A DNA stretch of 64,000 nucleotides, taken from positions 1,240,001 through 1,304,000 of the forward strand of contig JADJWK010000002.1 in assembly GCA_016716405.1 (NCBI GenBank). The letters run 5' to 3'. Source of the stretch: Candidatus Melainabacteria bacterium (GTDB lineage Bacteria > Cyanobacteriota > Vampirovibrionia > Obscuribacterales > Obscuribacteraceae). Below, piece after piece: positions 51,785-60,870 of this stretch. Below the pieces are notes generated by a model. The model ran no database searches. It was given only the letters and a program-made list of their open reading frames with translations, and was not told where the DNA came from. The stretch's first letter is position 1; each line of letters begins with the position of its first letter. The translations under genes were made by a program, and so were the position numbers.

Positions 51785-51794
51785 TGATTTTGAG

Positions 51795-51818
51795 ATCTCA
51801 ACCGATATCGGTTGAGAT
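51795..51818. repeat. Dispersed palindrome, copy 5 (core 51798-51815)
   Basis: This is a perfect 24-bp palindrome, centred 36 bp from copy 4. The remaining 350 bp (51819-52168) up to the SagB-type gene hold no convincing gene or RNA. A minus-strand open frame there lacks family features and runs into the palindrome. Confidence 0.95.
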
Positions 51819-52168
51819 TCGATTCAGCGCATCTCTGACAAGGTCCGAAAAAATCCGCGAGCAACAGAAGATATCGGGGAAGCAGGGCTCGGGAACCTGA
51901 TCCATCCGACACCGTCTGTTTACCAAGGAGCCGCCGATAGCATGGTTAATCTTTCTCGGGCTAATATCTACCGGCGGCCAGGTATTTACCAGCATATCGA
52001 TTGCCTGTTTCGAGTTACTATAGGGTTTTTCCTGTACTTGCACCGTCCTTATTACCGCGGTTCTGGAAAACCCTTCTACTCGATGATTCCCGGCTCTTGA
52101 CAGGCTGGAATTAGGAATAGAGCTGATGTCTTCCGTGAATATTATTTGCACCATGATATATTGAGACG

Positions 52169-53980
52169 ATGAGCTCGAATCCGACCACCGGATCACTTAC
52201 CGATACCGATATCTATGGGTATCACAGGCTCACCAAGCATACCGTCGAGAGTCTATTCAGCCGGGGACCTGGACTCGACTGGGCGAATCAACCGGATCCT
52301 TTTTTGCGATACGATGGGGCGCCGGCGGTGGAGTTGCCGGCCGATTTTACTGTATCGCGCCGTGATCTCTTCCAGATCCTCGCCATTCTCGATTCCAGTT
52401 CTCCGGTTCCGGTACCCGAAGTGGTGCCCTGCGGACTGAGGCTCCTCAGTGACCTTCTATTCTACGGAATGGCGATAAGCTCCTGGAAGCAGATCAAAGG
52501 TACCAATCATCGCTGGGCTCTCAGAGTTAATGCCTCATCCGGCAACCTGCATCCTACTGAGACGTTCTTGTTGTGCGGTCGAGAGTTCGAAGCTGAGCCG
52601 GGTGCAGGTCTTTATCATTATCGGGTAGATAGACATGTGCTCGAGCGGCGCTCAGATCAAGACATACTCTCAGAACTCTGGTCGAGCAAGGATCATGAAG
52701 TGATAGCGGGGCTGAGCGCTGCGCCCCTGCCCGAGCCGGAGTTGGCAATCTGTCTGGGCTCGGTCTTTTTCAGGGAATCATGGAAATACAGACAGAGGGC
52801 ATATCGCTATTGCCAGCACGATTTAGGCCATGCTCTTGCTGCTCTCATGGTGTCTGCCCGGGCTCTGGGCTATCGGAGCGCGGCTCGGGCGATTTTTCCC
52901 GATGGTCCCGCGGCGGAGATATTCGGGATGACCGGCGGAAATCGTGAGAGCGGTACGCAGTCTATCGCTCCCCTGTGTATTCTGGCGCTCTACCGGGAGG
53001 ATCGGTTCCCTGAGCATGATGTCTCGATGTCGGTCCTGGACTGGTCGTCTCCTGCGGGTCAGGAGTTTATCGGAAGTCCGGCCAGGTTGGCTTCCGAGAT
53101 TGTCGGTTACCCGGAAATCGAAGCTGCGCATGCTTGCACCTCATTGAGCGAGGAAGCATATCTGGAGCTCTGTCAGAAGCTCGCTAGCACGGGACTTCCA
53201 GGCGTCAGTGAAGGACGCCCCGGTCCGGTCGAAGAAGGCATGGTGCCATTGGTCACGGTGCGTCCCCGATCAGAACCGGAGAATGGTCAGGGAGTCATAC
53301 CGGAGAGCCTTCAGGATAGCGTGCACGAGACTGTGCGGTCGCGACGCTCGGCTGTGGATATGGACGGCAGAACAAGTATAACGATCGAGGATCTCTCAGC
53401 TATACTCTGGGCGGCTACGACTGGTTTTCGGGCGGACTTCCAGGTCGCAAGAGGACCGAACACCGATGGAATTGTTGGAAGGAAGCCATTCTATCTGGTG
53501 CACCTCTACATCTACGCTCACAGGGTAGAGGGATTGGCTCCTGGACTGTACTATCTCGATCGCGAAAGTATGACTCTCTCGCCCGTGATGGTCGGGGATC
53601 AGAGAGAGTTCGCCAGGGGAGCGAGCTGTTTCCAGGACATCGCCATGGACGGCGCCTTTGCACTATCTATGGTGGCTGATATGGGCGGAGGCTACGAGCT
53701 ATTTTCGCAGCGCTTCTACCGTCTCGTTCATTACGAGGCCGGATTTATCGGTCAGCTTCTTTATCTGGCATGCCGGGCTCGGGGAATCGACTCCACCGGC
53801 ATAGGCTGCTTCATCGACGGCGCCATCAATGAATATCTCTGCCTCAGACCCGGATTCGAAGTTGTCTATAACTTCACTGTGGGCAGAGCCGTGCTCGATC
53901 CGCGCCTGACAACCATGCCCTCTTATGATTTCGTCTGTCCTTTCGACGCTAATTCCAGACCAGCGGAAGAGAGAGATTAG
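52169..53980 (+). CDS. SagB-type oxidoreductase with two nitroreductase-like domains
   Basis: The 603-aa protein contains two tandem nitroreductase-fold halves. The N-half has LRVNASSGNLHPTETFLL, CQHDLGHALAALMVSARALGYRS (SagB-like) and the C-half has RRSAVDMDGRTSITIEDLSAILWAATTG, PGLYYLDRE, and HYEAGFIGQLLYLACRARGIDSTGIG. SagB/ThcOx enzymes are FMN oxidoreductases that often oxidise azolines in peptide natural products. No cyclodehydratase or precursor peptide is visible nearby, so the role is unknown. Its gene is bracketed by palindrome copies on both sides. Confidence 0.82.
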   Translation: MSSNPTTGSLTDTDIYGYHRLTKHTVESLFSRGPGLDWANQPDPFLRYDGAPAVELPADFTVSRRDLFQILAILDSSSPVPVPEVVPCGLRLLSDLLFYGMAISSWKQIKGTNHRWALRVNASSGNLHPTETFLLCGREFEAEPGAGLYHYRVDRHVLERRSDQDILSELWSSKDHEVIAGLSAAPLPEPELAICLGSVFFRESWKYRQRAYRYCQHDLGHALAALMVSARALGYRSAARAIFPDGPAAEIFGMTGGNRESGTQSIAPLCILALYREDRFPEHDVSMSVLDWSSPAGQEFIGSPARLASEIVGYPEIEAAHACTSLSEEAYLELCQKLASTGLPGVSEGRPGPVEEGMVPLVTVRPRSEPENGQGVIPESLQDSVHETVRSRRSAVDMDGRTSITIEDLSAILWAATTGFRADFQVARGPNTDGIVGRKPFYLVHLYIYAHRVEGLAPGLYYLDRESMTLSPVMVGDQREFARGASCFQDIAMDGAFALSMVADMGGGYELFSQRFYRLVHYEAGFIGQLLYLACRARGIDSTGIGCFIDGAINEYLCLRPGFEVVYNFTVGRAVLDPRLTTMPSYDFVCPFDANSRPAEERD

Positions 53981-54010
53981 AAAACCTCAACCGATATCGG
54001 TTGAAGTTTT
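53981..54010. repeat. Dispersed palindrome, copy 6 (core 53987-54004)
   Basis: This 30-bp imperfect palindrome reads AAAAC...GTTTT at its edges and begins at the first base after the SagB-type stop codon. It faces the convergent gene ending at 54051. This copy alone has the A-stem-T layout expected of a bidirectional intrinsic terminator. Confidence 0.95.
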
Positions 54011-54050
54011 CACCATGTTTAGCGAAGGTCGATTATAGCGAAGGTCGATT

Positions 54051-54965
54051 TTAGCGGAGTTCAATGATGACGCTGAGGTCAGGGGTTTTGAGACTGGCAC
54101 CGGGGTCTTGCTTGAAGAGGTCCACTCTGAGTGTGGCAGGCAGACCTGTGAATTCGAGATGATCGATTTCTTTCTGGGCTGGGCTCATGTTGTTGCAACC
54201 GCCCGGGTAGCCAGAGCTGTTGCCGCAGTGGATGAACTGGTGGATTTTTACGGCATGACCGGGATTCTCGTGGTTGACGATATTGCTGCAGTCTTCGAGA
54301 GGCACATTCAGGTAGCTATATCCGAAGTCTCTGGCGTTATAGGCAACCAGACCGAAGACTGTAATCGGGCTCTTATCCTTGATTTTCGGCTCCCAGGATT
54401 GGAGGGACCGATTATAGGCGGTCACATCGTAGAGAACTTGAACCACGCGTCTTTCGGGATACCATCTGAGAACCGAGGGCATCCAGCAGTAGGGGAAGTT
54501 CTCTTCTTGAAGATCTCCTTCGGAAAGCTTCTCTGTATCCCAGATTTCGGCGCTCCAGGGGCTGAGACCAACCAGCAGGAACGGATTGAGCAGGAAGCGA
54601 GATTCCTCAGCCGCTCCTTCTATCGCCCTCTGACCGGAACCGAAGACAAAGGCGCCATTCACACCCCACCAGGGCTTGTTATTCTCGATCTGTCCGAAAA
54701 CCGAGTCGGTTGGGACATAAGGTCTCAGCAAGAGCTCGGTATTCCTGTTGACATGATGTCCCCGGGTGGCGAGGATCTGATACTTGCTCAGATAATTGAG
54801 GCTTGTGAATCCGGAAAGCCCGATGTCCACAGGTCCACTGGTCTTGGCTTTGTCGCCCAGGGCGAGCTCGTTGGCGCTGGCGTCCATGCTCGAGAGGTTA
54901 CCGCATGAAATCAAGGATACGCAGGTAGCAAAAGCGGCGAAGCCGGGCTTCAGCCATCGGACCAC
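54051..54965 (-). CDS. Putative lipoprotein of unknown function
   Basis: The 304-aa protein has a signal sequence ending in a lipobox (SLISC, Cys21). The mature part is rich in aromatic residues (NKPWWGVNGAFVFGSG, NPFLLVGLSPWSAEIWDT) and has four later cysteines that could form disulfides. No family is recognised. The start GTG 54965 overlaps the stop of the upstream secreted-protein gene (TAGTG), so both are expressed together. Confidence 0.65.
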   Translation of the reverse strand: MVRWLKPGFAAFATCVSLISCGNLSSMDASANELALGDKAKTSGPVDIGLSGFTSLNYLSKYQILATRGHHVNRNTELLLRPYVPTDSVFGQIENNKPWWGVNGAFVFGSGQRAIEGAAEESRFLLNPFLLVGLSPWSAEIWDTEKLSEGDLQEENFPYCWMPSVLRWYPERRVVQVLYDVTAYNRSLQSWEPKIKDKSPITVFGLVAYNARDFGYSYLNVPLEDCSNIVNHENPGHAVKIHQFIHCGNSSGYPGGCNNMSPAQKEIDHLEFTGLPATLRVDLFKQDPGASLKTPDLSVIIELR

Positions 54966-55480
54966 TATTTTACCTGGTGGTAGTGGATAGAGTAGCTGGA
55001 CCTGCAGTTCTTCATCTTATCCTTGGTAGAATTCAGCGGCGCCTCGACCTGGACCGTGCAGGTGCTCCCGTCTTTCAGTCTTCCCCGGACGCATCTGTCG
55101 TCCTGGAAGATCAAAGACCACTGGCCGCCCTGAAGAGCCGCTCTCCACCAGTCCTTGACCTGCTGCTCGGTATTCTCGGTGTTGAAACTGAGAAAATAGC
55201 CCGGACCCTGCTTGGCATTCGGGTAAACGAGACCGGAGATAAAATGCTGCTTGCCTGTGAAATCAGGAAGTCCGGGAAGGGCAATGGGTCGGTCGAGCTG
55301 GTTGGCTTTGAATTCCGGGTCCTGTTCTTTGGTCCGGCGTGGATCGTAGGTGGTCGTGCCGACTTTCTGCTGCCCGTATTGAGCGCTTGCAGACTGAATC
55401 CAGACCGTGGTCTCCGCCGTCAGAAATAACTGGGACAATGCAAGGGATGCCAGAGACAGTCTGATGATGCGATTAAACAT
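54965..55480 (-). CDS. Secreted hypothetical protein
   Basis: The 171-aa protein has a signal peptide (about residues 1-33, ending SASA). A small mixed domain includes FISGLVYPNAKQGPGYFLSFNTENTEQQVKDWW, a pattern seen in periplasmic domains with a Trp-rich helix, and three cysteines near the C-terminus. ATG 55480 follows AGAGGGGAG. An upstream TTG at 55501 is the alternative. It is coupled with the lipoprotein gene downstream. Confidence 0.6.
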   Translation of the reverse strand: MFNRIIRLSLASLALSQLFLTAETTVWIQSASAQYGQQKVGTTTYDPRRTKEQDPEFKANQLDRPIALPGLPDFTGKQHFISGLVYPNAKQGPGYFLSFNTENTEQQVKDWWRAALQGGQWSLIFQDDRCVRGRLKDGSTCTVQVEAPLNSTKDKMKNCRSSYSIHYHQVK

Positions 55481-55500
55481 AACTCCCCTCTTAAAATCCA

Positions 55501-55559
55501 AACTAAAAGTCCACCCTACCTGAATGATACCTCATATTGGTCGAGTGGACTTTTTAGTT
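55501..55559. other. Long-loop inverted repeat between the secreted-protein and TadG genes
   Basis: The arms AACTAAAAGTCCAC (55501-55514) and GTGGACTTTTTAGTT (55545-55559, one extra T) enclose a 30-nt loop. It lies after the TadG stop and before the next start on the minus strand, so it could be a terminator or an operator pair. Confidence 0.5.
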
Positions 55560-55580
55560 GTTTCGATTAGCTGCTAGCAA

Positions 55581-57713
55581 CTAGTTGGGTTTGCAGAATT
55601 GCCCACCGTTTTGCGCAGTGTTTTCGAATTTGATGTCGCCAAGCAGGTTTCTCCAACCGGAAGCCGGGGTCCACATGCAGCGGTCCACAGCAGTGATGGG
55701 AGCGTCGTCTACGAAGGGCGACTCGTGGTAGTTTGCGTCACCGATCGGGCACTGGACACTGCCACCAGCTCCTTTGTTGGAGTTGATGATAGTGGTGTCG
55801 ATGCGGTAGGTGTTTTCGCAAGGAACTACCTGGGTGGAGTTGGCACCATCATTGACGCCTGTGGCGCTGGCGGGGTTGCCCTGGAAGTACGAGCCGGCGT
55901 TGACCGTCGTGAGTACCAGAGAACCGGGACCGGGCGAGTACAGAGCCAGGGTAGAACCCATTTGCAGCGGTTGGCTGGCAAGAGCTCCTCTGACTTTGTT
56001 GACGTCGATGGTGTAGTCCACTTGAGACATTCTGTCAGCGATAAACTGGAGAATGTTGTTGGCGCAGGCATTCGAGCCGTTGTCGCCGATTTGATCGAGA
56101 TAATCCATCGGAGAGCCAATCTGGCCGAAGTTGACTGCGTTGGTCGGTGTGTTGTAGCAACCGTCGGTGTGGAATTTCTTCATACCGGACGGTAGCGCTG
56201 GAGGGGTGACCGTGGCACACTTGGCACCGTTAGCACGCTGGTTGAGAAGGCTGGCCTTCATGTACTCGATGTTGGTGTAGCCGGTTTGCGGCGGGTTGGG
56301 ATCCGTGGCGCTGCTTCTTCCGAAGGCAGCGGACGCGGAGTGCGGCATGCTGCCAGGGTTCAGACCGGTGGGGTCTGCCTTGCAGCGGGCGCGGTTGGGA
56401 TCCCAGATATTGAACGCATCACAATCCACAGGCGAGTTGACGATGCCGGGGCCCGTTCCGCCTTTGGCGACTGTGATCAGTTCTTGCGGATCGGTGATCT
56501 CTCTGTAGTACGGAGCGCTGGAGAGCACTTCATACACACCACCACTGTACGGCGGTACGGTGGCCGTTCCGGTGGTGTCGGCGTTGTAAGCCGCAAAGTC
56601 AGCGAGGACCGAAGGATTCTGGGTGTACACGGTGTTGCTGCCGAGCTCGCTGACCATCAGTTTGGAAGGCGGCCAGAGCTCGTTGTTGAAGATGTCGTTC
56701 TGACCGTTGATTACCGGGTTGGTGATCGGGGTGTTTTGAGCGTTTGCATCTTCACCGTTGATGATACGGACATATCCTCTCGGCATGCTGATTGCGAAAT
56801 CGCTTTCGAGAGCTCCGACGATGGCGCAAGCGGCGGTGCCGCCGATGCTGCCAGCGTTGCCTTCAATAGCCTGAGAATTGGCTCTGAATGCGTTCGGGGG
56901 AAGATATGCACCGGCGATGGGATCGGTTGTCGAAGCATCGAATTCGCCGATGTCGACAAGGTGAGGTTGAGTTTGCGGGAATACAGGTACGCCGGCAATC
57001 TGAACACTCGCGCCGTTACCGCAGGGAATGTTGAAGTTCACATAACCTGCCATGTAAGGGTCGCCATTCTTGTCGCGGGCGCCGGACTGGTTGTTATAAA
57101 TGTTAGCCGGCGGGCTGACAGGAAGGTTGGTCGATCCATGGAAATACACGTTGGTGGAATAGCCGGGTCTCATGAAAGCAGACTGGATGCTGCCAGTCAG
57201 GTCGACCGGGCTTCCCTGCCACATCTTGGTGTTGTTGCTGTGAGCGACACTGATGAAGTGGGAGTCCATTGTGCTGGTGTTGTACAGTAAATTCCGAATT
57301 TCGGTAGATACCGCACGGGCTGCCGTGGCAACCTCATTGGCGTGTTGGGCGGCAAGCGGAGTATCAATCTGCTGAGCGTTCAGGGCGACAAGAACGGCCT
57401 GACCGAAGACCCGGTTAAGAGTCTGCATATTCACAGAACCGCCGGTGTTGCCGATGCCGGTTACTGTGGGATCGAGTCCGATGAACTCCGTGGCTGCAAG
57501 TCCCGAAAGGCTGTTGTAGTTAACCGATACCGCGGTAGGCGAGAGAGCCATCCGGGCAACGGTCAAAACACCAGCATCGGTGGCGTTGGCGACTTCGCGT
57601 CCACCACCGATAATCTTCGAGAGGATAAAGAAGCCGACGCCAAGGATGATGATGACGAACACGCAAACCGCCACCAATCCTAGCGTAGCCCCTCTCCGTC
57701 GGTTTAATTTCAT
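55581..57713 (-). CDS. TadG-like pilus-assembly/surface protein
   Basis: The 710-aa protein starts with a short basic head and one helix (RRRGATLGLVAVCVFVIIILGVGFFIL), then NATDAGVLTVARMAL. This is the TadE/TadG (Flp pilus minor pilin) N-terminal pattern. The rest is a large extracytoplasmic region rich in Asn, Gly, Thr and Ala with about 14 cysteines. No tad ATPase or secretin genes are in the window. The function beyond membrane anchoring is inferred only from the N-terminus. The 270 bp upstream (57714-57983) show nothing I can name. Confidence 0.65.
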   Translation of the reverse strand: MKLNRRRGATLGLVAVCVFVIIILGVGFFILSKIIGGGREVANATDAGVLTVARMALSPTAVSVNYNSLSGLAATEFIGLDPTVTGIGNTGGSVNMQTLNRVFGQAVLVALNAQQIDTPLAAQHANEVATAARAVSTEIRNLLYNTSTMDSHFISVAHSNNTKMWQGSPVDLTGSIQSAFMRPGYSTNVYFHGSTNLPVSPPANIYNNQSGARDKNGDPYMAGYVNFNIPCGNGASVQIAGVPVFPQTQPHLVDIGEFDASTTDPIAGAYLPPNAFRANSQAIEGNAGSIGGTAACAIVGALESDFAISMPRGYVRIINGEDANAQNTPITNPVINGQNDIFNNELWPPSKLMVSELGSNTVYTQNPSVLADFAAYNADTTGTATVPPYSGGVYEVLSSAPYYREITDPQELITVAKGGTGPGIVNSPVDCDAFNIWDPNRARCKADPTGLNPGSMPHSASAAFGRSSATDPNPPQTGYTNIEYMKASLLNQRANGAKCATVTPPALPSGMKKFHTDGCYNTPTNAVNFGQIGSPMDYLDQIGDNGSNACANNILQFIADRMSQVDYTIDVNKVRGALASQPLQMGSTLALYSPGPGSLVLTTVNAGSYFQGNPASATGVNDGANSTQVVPCENTYRIDTTIINSNKGAGGSVQCPIGDANYHESPFVDDAPITAVDRCMWTPASGWRNLLGDIKFENTAQNGGQFCKPN

Positions 57714-57983
57714 GTGGCTGTTTCCTCCGTGGTGTATCCAGCCGTATGCGTACTTAGGATTTCTTTGCTAGTTAGTAAGAGTAGACGCTGAAGAACGCAT
57801 ATTAAACAGATGTTAATTATTATCCTTTAATATACCCACCCTGTCAAGAAACCTGGAATTCAGGGTTTCGGGGTTCACAAATCTGGAGTCGATCTCTGTA
57901 TTCATTATACAATGCGCCTTTTCGGGATCCGGGGCGATCCTTGCGCATGCTCGGTCCCGAGACGAAACATTAGCTTGATTTAA

Positions 57984-58271
57984 TTAACTCGCATTAATCT
58001 TAGTCTCGTTTAATCTTTCCTCCTTCGCGGTACTTATTCCAACCACCAGCCCGGCGACAATGAGCCAGAACTGAAACTGAATCTGCGGTCGGTAAAAGAC
58101 CGTATCCACCAGCCCGTGTACCATGAGGGCGGCGATGGCGGCAGCCAGGCCGAGAACCAGCCAGGGATAGCCGTCGGAAGTGCCGCCGGTCTTATGGGAG
58201 CCCAGGTCGGAAAGCCGGGTCGGAACCCTCGTGGGAAGCCTGGTCGGAATTGCCGGGTGCGTCGTTCTCAT
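57984..58271 (-). pseudogene. C-terminal fragment of the O-antigen ligase/IctB-like protein, other frame
   Basis: The last 65 codons encode DGYPWLVLGLAAAIAALMVHGLVDTVFYRPQIQFQFWLIVAGLVVG. This is the typical last helix pair of IctB/O-antigen-ligase-like proteins (HGLxDTVxYRPxxQ). It continues the upstream gene but in another frame. The first 30 residues of this open frame are an unnatural TRLPTRVPTRL run and are probably not translated. Confidence 0.7.
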
Positions 58272-59535
58272 TGAACCAGAAAATCCGGTGAGCCCTGCCC
58301 AGCAGGCAGAAAATCAGAGCTCCGAAGCTGATAAGCCCGGGAATGCCGCTTTCCACTGCCACCTCCAGGGGGACGCTATAAGTGCCCAGGGCGTCGAAGC
58401 TGCTTACCATATAGAGCCCATAAGCCCGCACGAAAGTCTCGTTGCCGGGACCGGTGCCGAACCACCAGTTGTCTTTGAACATCTCGAAAGATGATCTGTA
58501 TACCTTATATCTGTATGCATTGGAGCTGTGCTCGAGGGAGAACATGGTCTCCACTCGCTGGCTGAAGTTCGGGATTCTCGTGAGACCGATCCCGCCTGCC
58601 AATACCCCTGTCAGGGCCAGACCGACTATGAGCCCTCTGAGCCGGGGTTTGACCAGCCAGAGCTTGAGGGCGGTAGCGCCTCCGAAGAAGAGAAAGGCGG
58701 CGAAAAGACCCAGGTAGCAGCCACGGCTTTCGGTCAGTATGCAGGCGAGACTGATCAGACCGGCGATTCCAAGCACCGGCAGGGCCAGGAGCCATTGCCG
58801 TTTGCTCGCCAGCCAGGCGGTGAATCCCAGGGCGATGGGGATTGAGGGCAGGAGAAAGCCGGCCAGCAGGTTCGGATTGCCCAGAGTGGAATAGATCCGA
58901 GTTGCATGGGACTCCAGGGTGGGATCTTCCCAGGTCGCCAGGGGCGCCACCCCGATCTTGTACTGGTAGAGGCCGTGGATGGAAAGAGCCAGGGCGGTGA
59001 GGACTGCGGCAGCGAAAAGACCAATCTGCTTCTTGCGTGATCCGGCCATGAGGGCGGTGAAATAGAAATAGCTGCTAATAAAGACCCCGGCTTTAGCCAG
59101 ACCCTTGAGGCTGGGGATGAAATAGTGCGACGCGAAAGTAGCGATTATATTGGCGCCTAGATAGAGCAGGACCAGGTAGTCCATGGCATCAGGCGCGCGT
59201 TTCTGCTTGCCTCCGGTGAGCCAGCCCAGGCACCAGAGCCCGAGACCGGCCAGTGCCATGATCGCCAGACCGGACTTGTCATTGGCGAAGCGGGGAAGCC
59301 CGAATGCGAAAAGCATGATGATGGCCACAGCATAAGCCAGGCTCTGGAGAATGTCGCCCAGACTCGAGAGACCGGTGAGCTTCTTCCGGCAGATAGTGCC
59401 CAGCGCGATAAAGGGTCTCAAGACAAGCGAGCCCGAGACTGCTTCCTGGAACCAGGCTCCCGCTCCGTTTGCCAGAGAGAGCCTGCAGACCAGGCGATTG
59501 ATCGGAGAGCGGGGTCTAGCTTCGGCGTCGGGCAA
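58192..59535 (-). CDS. O-antigen ligase/IctB-like membrane protein, frameshifted near the 3' end
   Basis: The 447-aa polytopic protein has about eleven helices and the Wzy/WaaL-type periplasmic loop: LTESRGCYLGLFAAFLFF, then YRSSFEMFKDNWWFGTGPGNETFVRAYG. This family links or polymerises lipid-carried glycans; cyanobacterial members are called IctB. The frame stops at 58192 in a GGTCGGAA-repeat-like stretch, while the expected last two helices continue in another frame (57984-58271). A one-base shift around 58205-58225 restores the protein. It may be a true frameshift or an assembly error. The start is TTG 59535. Confidence 0.8.
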   Translation of the reverse strand: MPDAEARPRSPINRLVCRLSLANGAGAWFQEAVSGSLVLRPFIALGTICRKKLTGLSSLGDILQSLAYAVAIIMLFAFGLPRFANDKSGLAIMALAGLGLWCLGWLTGGKQKRAPDAMDYLVLLYLGANIIATFASHYFIPSLKGLAKAGVFISSYFYFTALMAGSRKKQIGLFAAAVLTALALSIHGLYQYKIGVAPLATWEDPTLESHATRIYSTLGNPNLLAGFLLPSIPIALGFTAWLASKRQWLLALPVLGIAGLISLACILTESRGCYLGLFAAFLFFGGATALKLWLVKPRLRGLIVGLALTGVLAGGIGLTRIPNFSQRVETMFSLEHSSNAYRYKVYRSSFEMFKDNWWFGTGPGNETFVRAYGLYMVSSFDALGTYSVPLEVAVESGIPGLISFGALIFCLLGRAHRIFWFNENDAPGNSDQASHEGSDPAFRPGLP

Positions 59536-59574
59536 TCTCTTGTTTAACCTTTATATAATAGGTACGCACGAAGG

Positions 59575-60072
59575 CTACTTCTTATAGGGTCCGATATCGA
59601 CCACTACGCCGGTGGCCCTGTATTTGAAGCCTTCCAGATCGATCATGTTGCCGATTTTCACTTTCTGGCCCCGGACCACATAGCCGTCCCGGGTCTGCTC
59701 TCCCTCATCGCTCACTGTTACCAGGAAATCGTGGGCGGTTGGGTTGGCTGGATCCGGAAAAGCGATAGCGCTTTTAGCGTCAGGGGCCAGGAAACTGGCC
59801 AGATGCTCCCAGTGCTTGACCTTCTCGATGGTCATGGGGGGCTCGACCGGGCGGTTCCTGATGGTGATGGCGGTCTTCTCGCCGACCTTGAAGATGTCCG
59901 TGTCCAGGGTTTTCAATCCTATTATATGGACATCGATACCGACTTTGTGGACACCCTCGATGACTTGATTGACACCGGCGTGTCCGGCTCGGGCCAGACC
60001 AAAGCCGATAAGGGCTGTGATCGCCGTGGCCAGTACTGCCATATCGATAGGATTGGGACGCTTCTTGATCAT
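59575..60072 (-). CDS. DUF4330 protein
   Basis: The 165-aa protein has one N-terminal helix (about 10-26) and a beta-rich remainder with KVGEKTAITIRNRP and RGQKVKIGNMIDLEGFKYRATGVVVDI. The layout matches DUF4330, a family I know mainly from Cyanobacteria and relatives. Function unknown; the neighbouring glycan ligase suggests an envelope role. 39 bp separate it from the ligase start downstream. Confidence 0.7.
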   Translation of the reverse strand: MIKKRPNPIDMAVLATAITALIGFGLARAGHAGVNQVIEGVHKVGIDVHIIGLKTLDTDIFKVGEKTAITIRNRPVEPPMTIEKVKHWEHLASFLAPDAKSAIAFPDPANPTAHDFLVTVSDEGEQTRDGYVVRGQKVKIGNMIDLEGFKYRATGVVVDIGPYKK

Positions 60073-60136
60073 GGCTGTTCAGTCTCGGGTCGGGTAAACA
60101 GCCCTGATCATACACAGATTGCTTTCGGAGATTGCT

Positions 60137-60358
60137 TTATTTATTTCCGAAAAAGAGCGAAACGTTGCCGGTGACTCGTTTTACCAGCCTTATCGAACCG
60201 CAGGTGAGCTCCTCGCCATAATCGAGCTCCCGGTGACCTCGTTCTTTCAGGATCTCCACCAGGAGGCTCCGGTCCATCTCCGAAAGGCTTTCCTTCCCGT
60301 CCATGGCAATCTGCATGAGTTGTCCTGTGGTCTGCTCAGATGAAATGATCGAATACAT
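60137..60358 (-). CDS. Small hypothetical protein
   Basis: This 73-aa protein starts MYSIISSEQTTGQLMQIAMD and contains a helical stretch, EMDRSLLVEILKERG. GAGG precedes ATG 60358 by 8 nt. The frame stays open to 60436 with a less plausible N-terminus. No family recognised. Confidence 0.5.
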   Translation of the reverse strand: MYSIISSEQTTGQLMQIAMDGKESLSEMDRSLLVEILKERGHRELDYGEELTCGSIRLVKRVTGNVSLFFGNK

Positions 60359-60575
60359 ATAGTTTGCCTCAGCCAGAGCATTTACTTCAATGAGATTACT
60401 CCAGGACCCGACCGGGGGCGATTGTAGTTTTCCCACTCTAGGCGCCGGTCTTGCTTAGATCCCTCTAAGTCTCGCCTCCTGAGTGCGGAAACTACGTAGT
60501 GCCCCTGTCTAATTTCTGTCCGACTCCGATAGACACCTGTAAGCCTGATGGCGGCCCGTTCCAAGGAGAAGTCCC

Positions 60576-60860
60576 ATGTCGATGACCGAGATACTGTTTG
60601 AAGCCGATCAATCCAAATCCGCGCCCGAGAGCGGAATCGACTTCAATGAAGCCCATCGTAGCCCGGAGAGCGATCTCCTGGATAGAAACAACAGGGCCAT
60701 CGCCGACTATACGGCCAAGATGGTCAATCATTTCGACAAGGTTCTCCAGGGCGTTCCTGCCTGGATGCAAGCCAGCCTGATCGAGGATATGAAGGTCCTC
60801 TCCCATGAGCCTATATATGCCGGCATGATCGACAAATACAATGTGAGAATGGCGGGCTGA
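60576..60860 (+). CDS. Small hypothetical protein
   Basis: This 94-aa soluble protein has an acidic N-terminal third and a helical remainder (NNRAIADYTAKMVNHFDKVL, WMQASLIEDMKVL). AAGGAG lies 8 nt before the ATG, a strong start signal. Its 3' end is 10 bp from the convergent kinase gene. No family recognised. Confidence 0.6.
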   Translation: MSMTEILFEADQSKSAPESGIDFNEAHRSPESDLLDRNNRAIADYTAKMVNHFDKVLQGVPAWMQASLIEDMKVLSHEPIYAGMIDKYNVRMAG

Positions 60861-60870
60861 TTCGAGTCTT

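Noticed and set aside
51798..52196. Minus-strand open frame in the gap before the SagB-type gene
   Set aside because: It has no recognisable domain, overlaps the start of the SagB-type gene and ends inside a palindrome copy; composition looks random.
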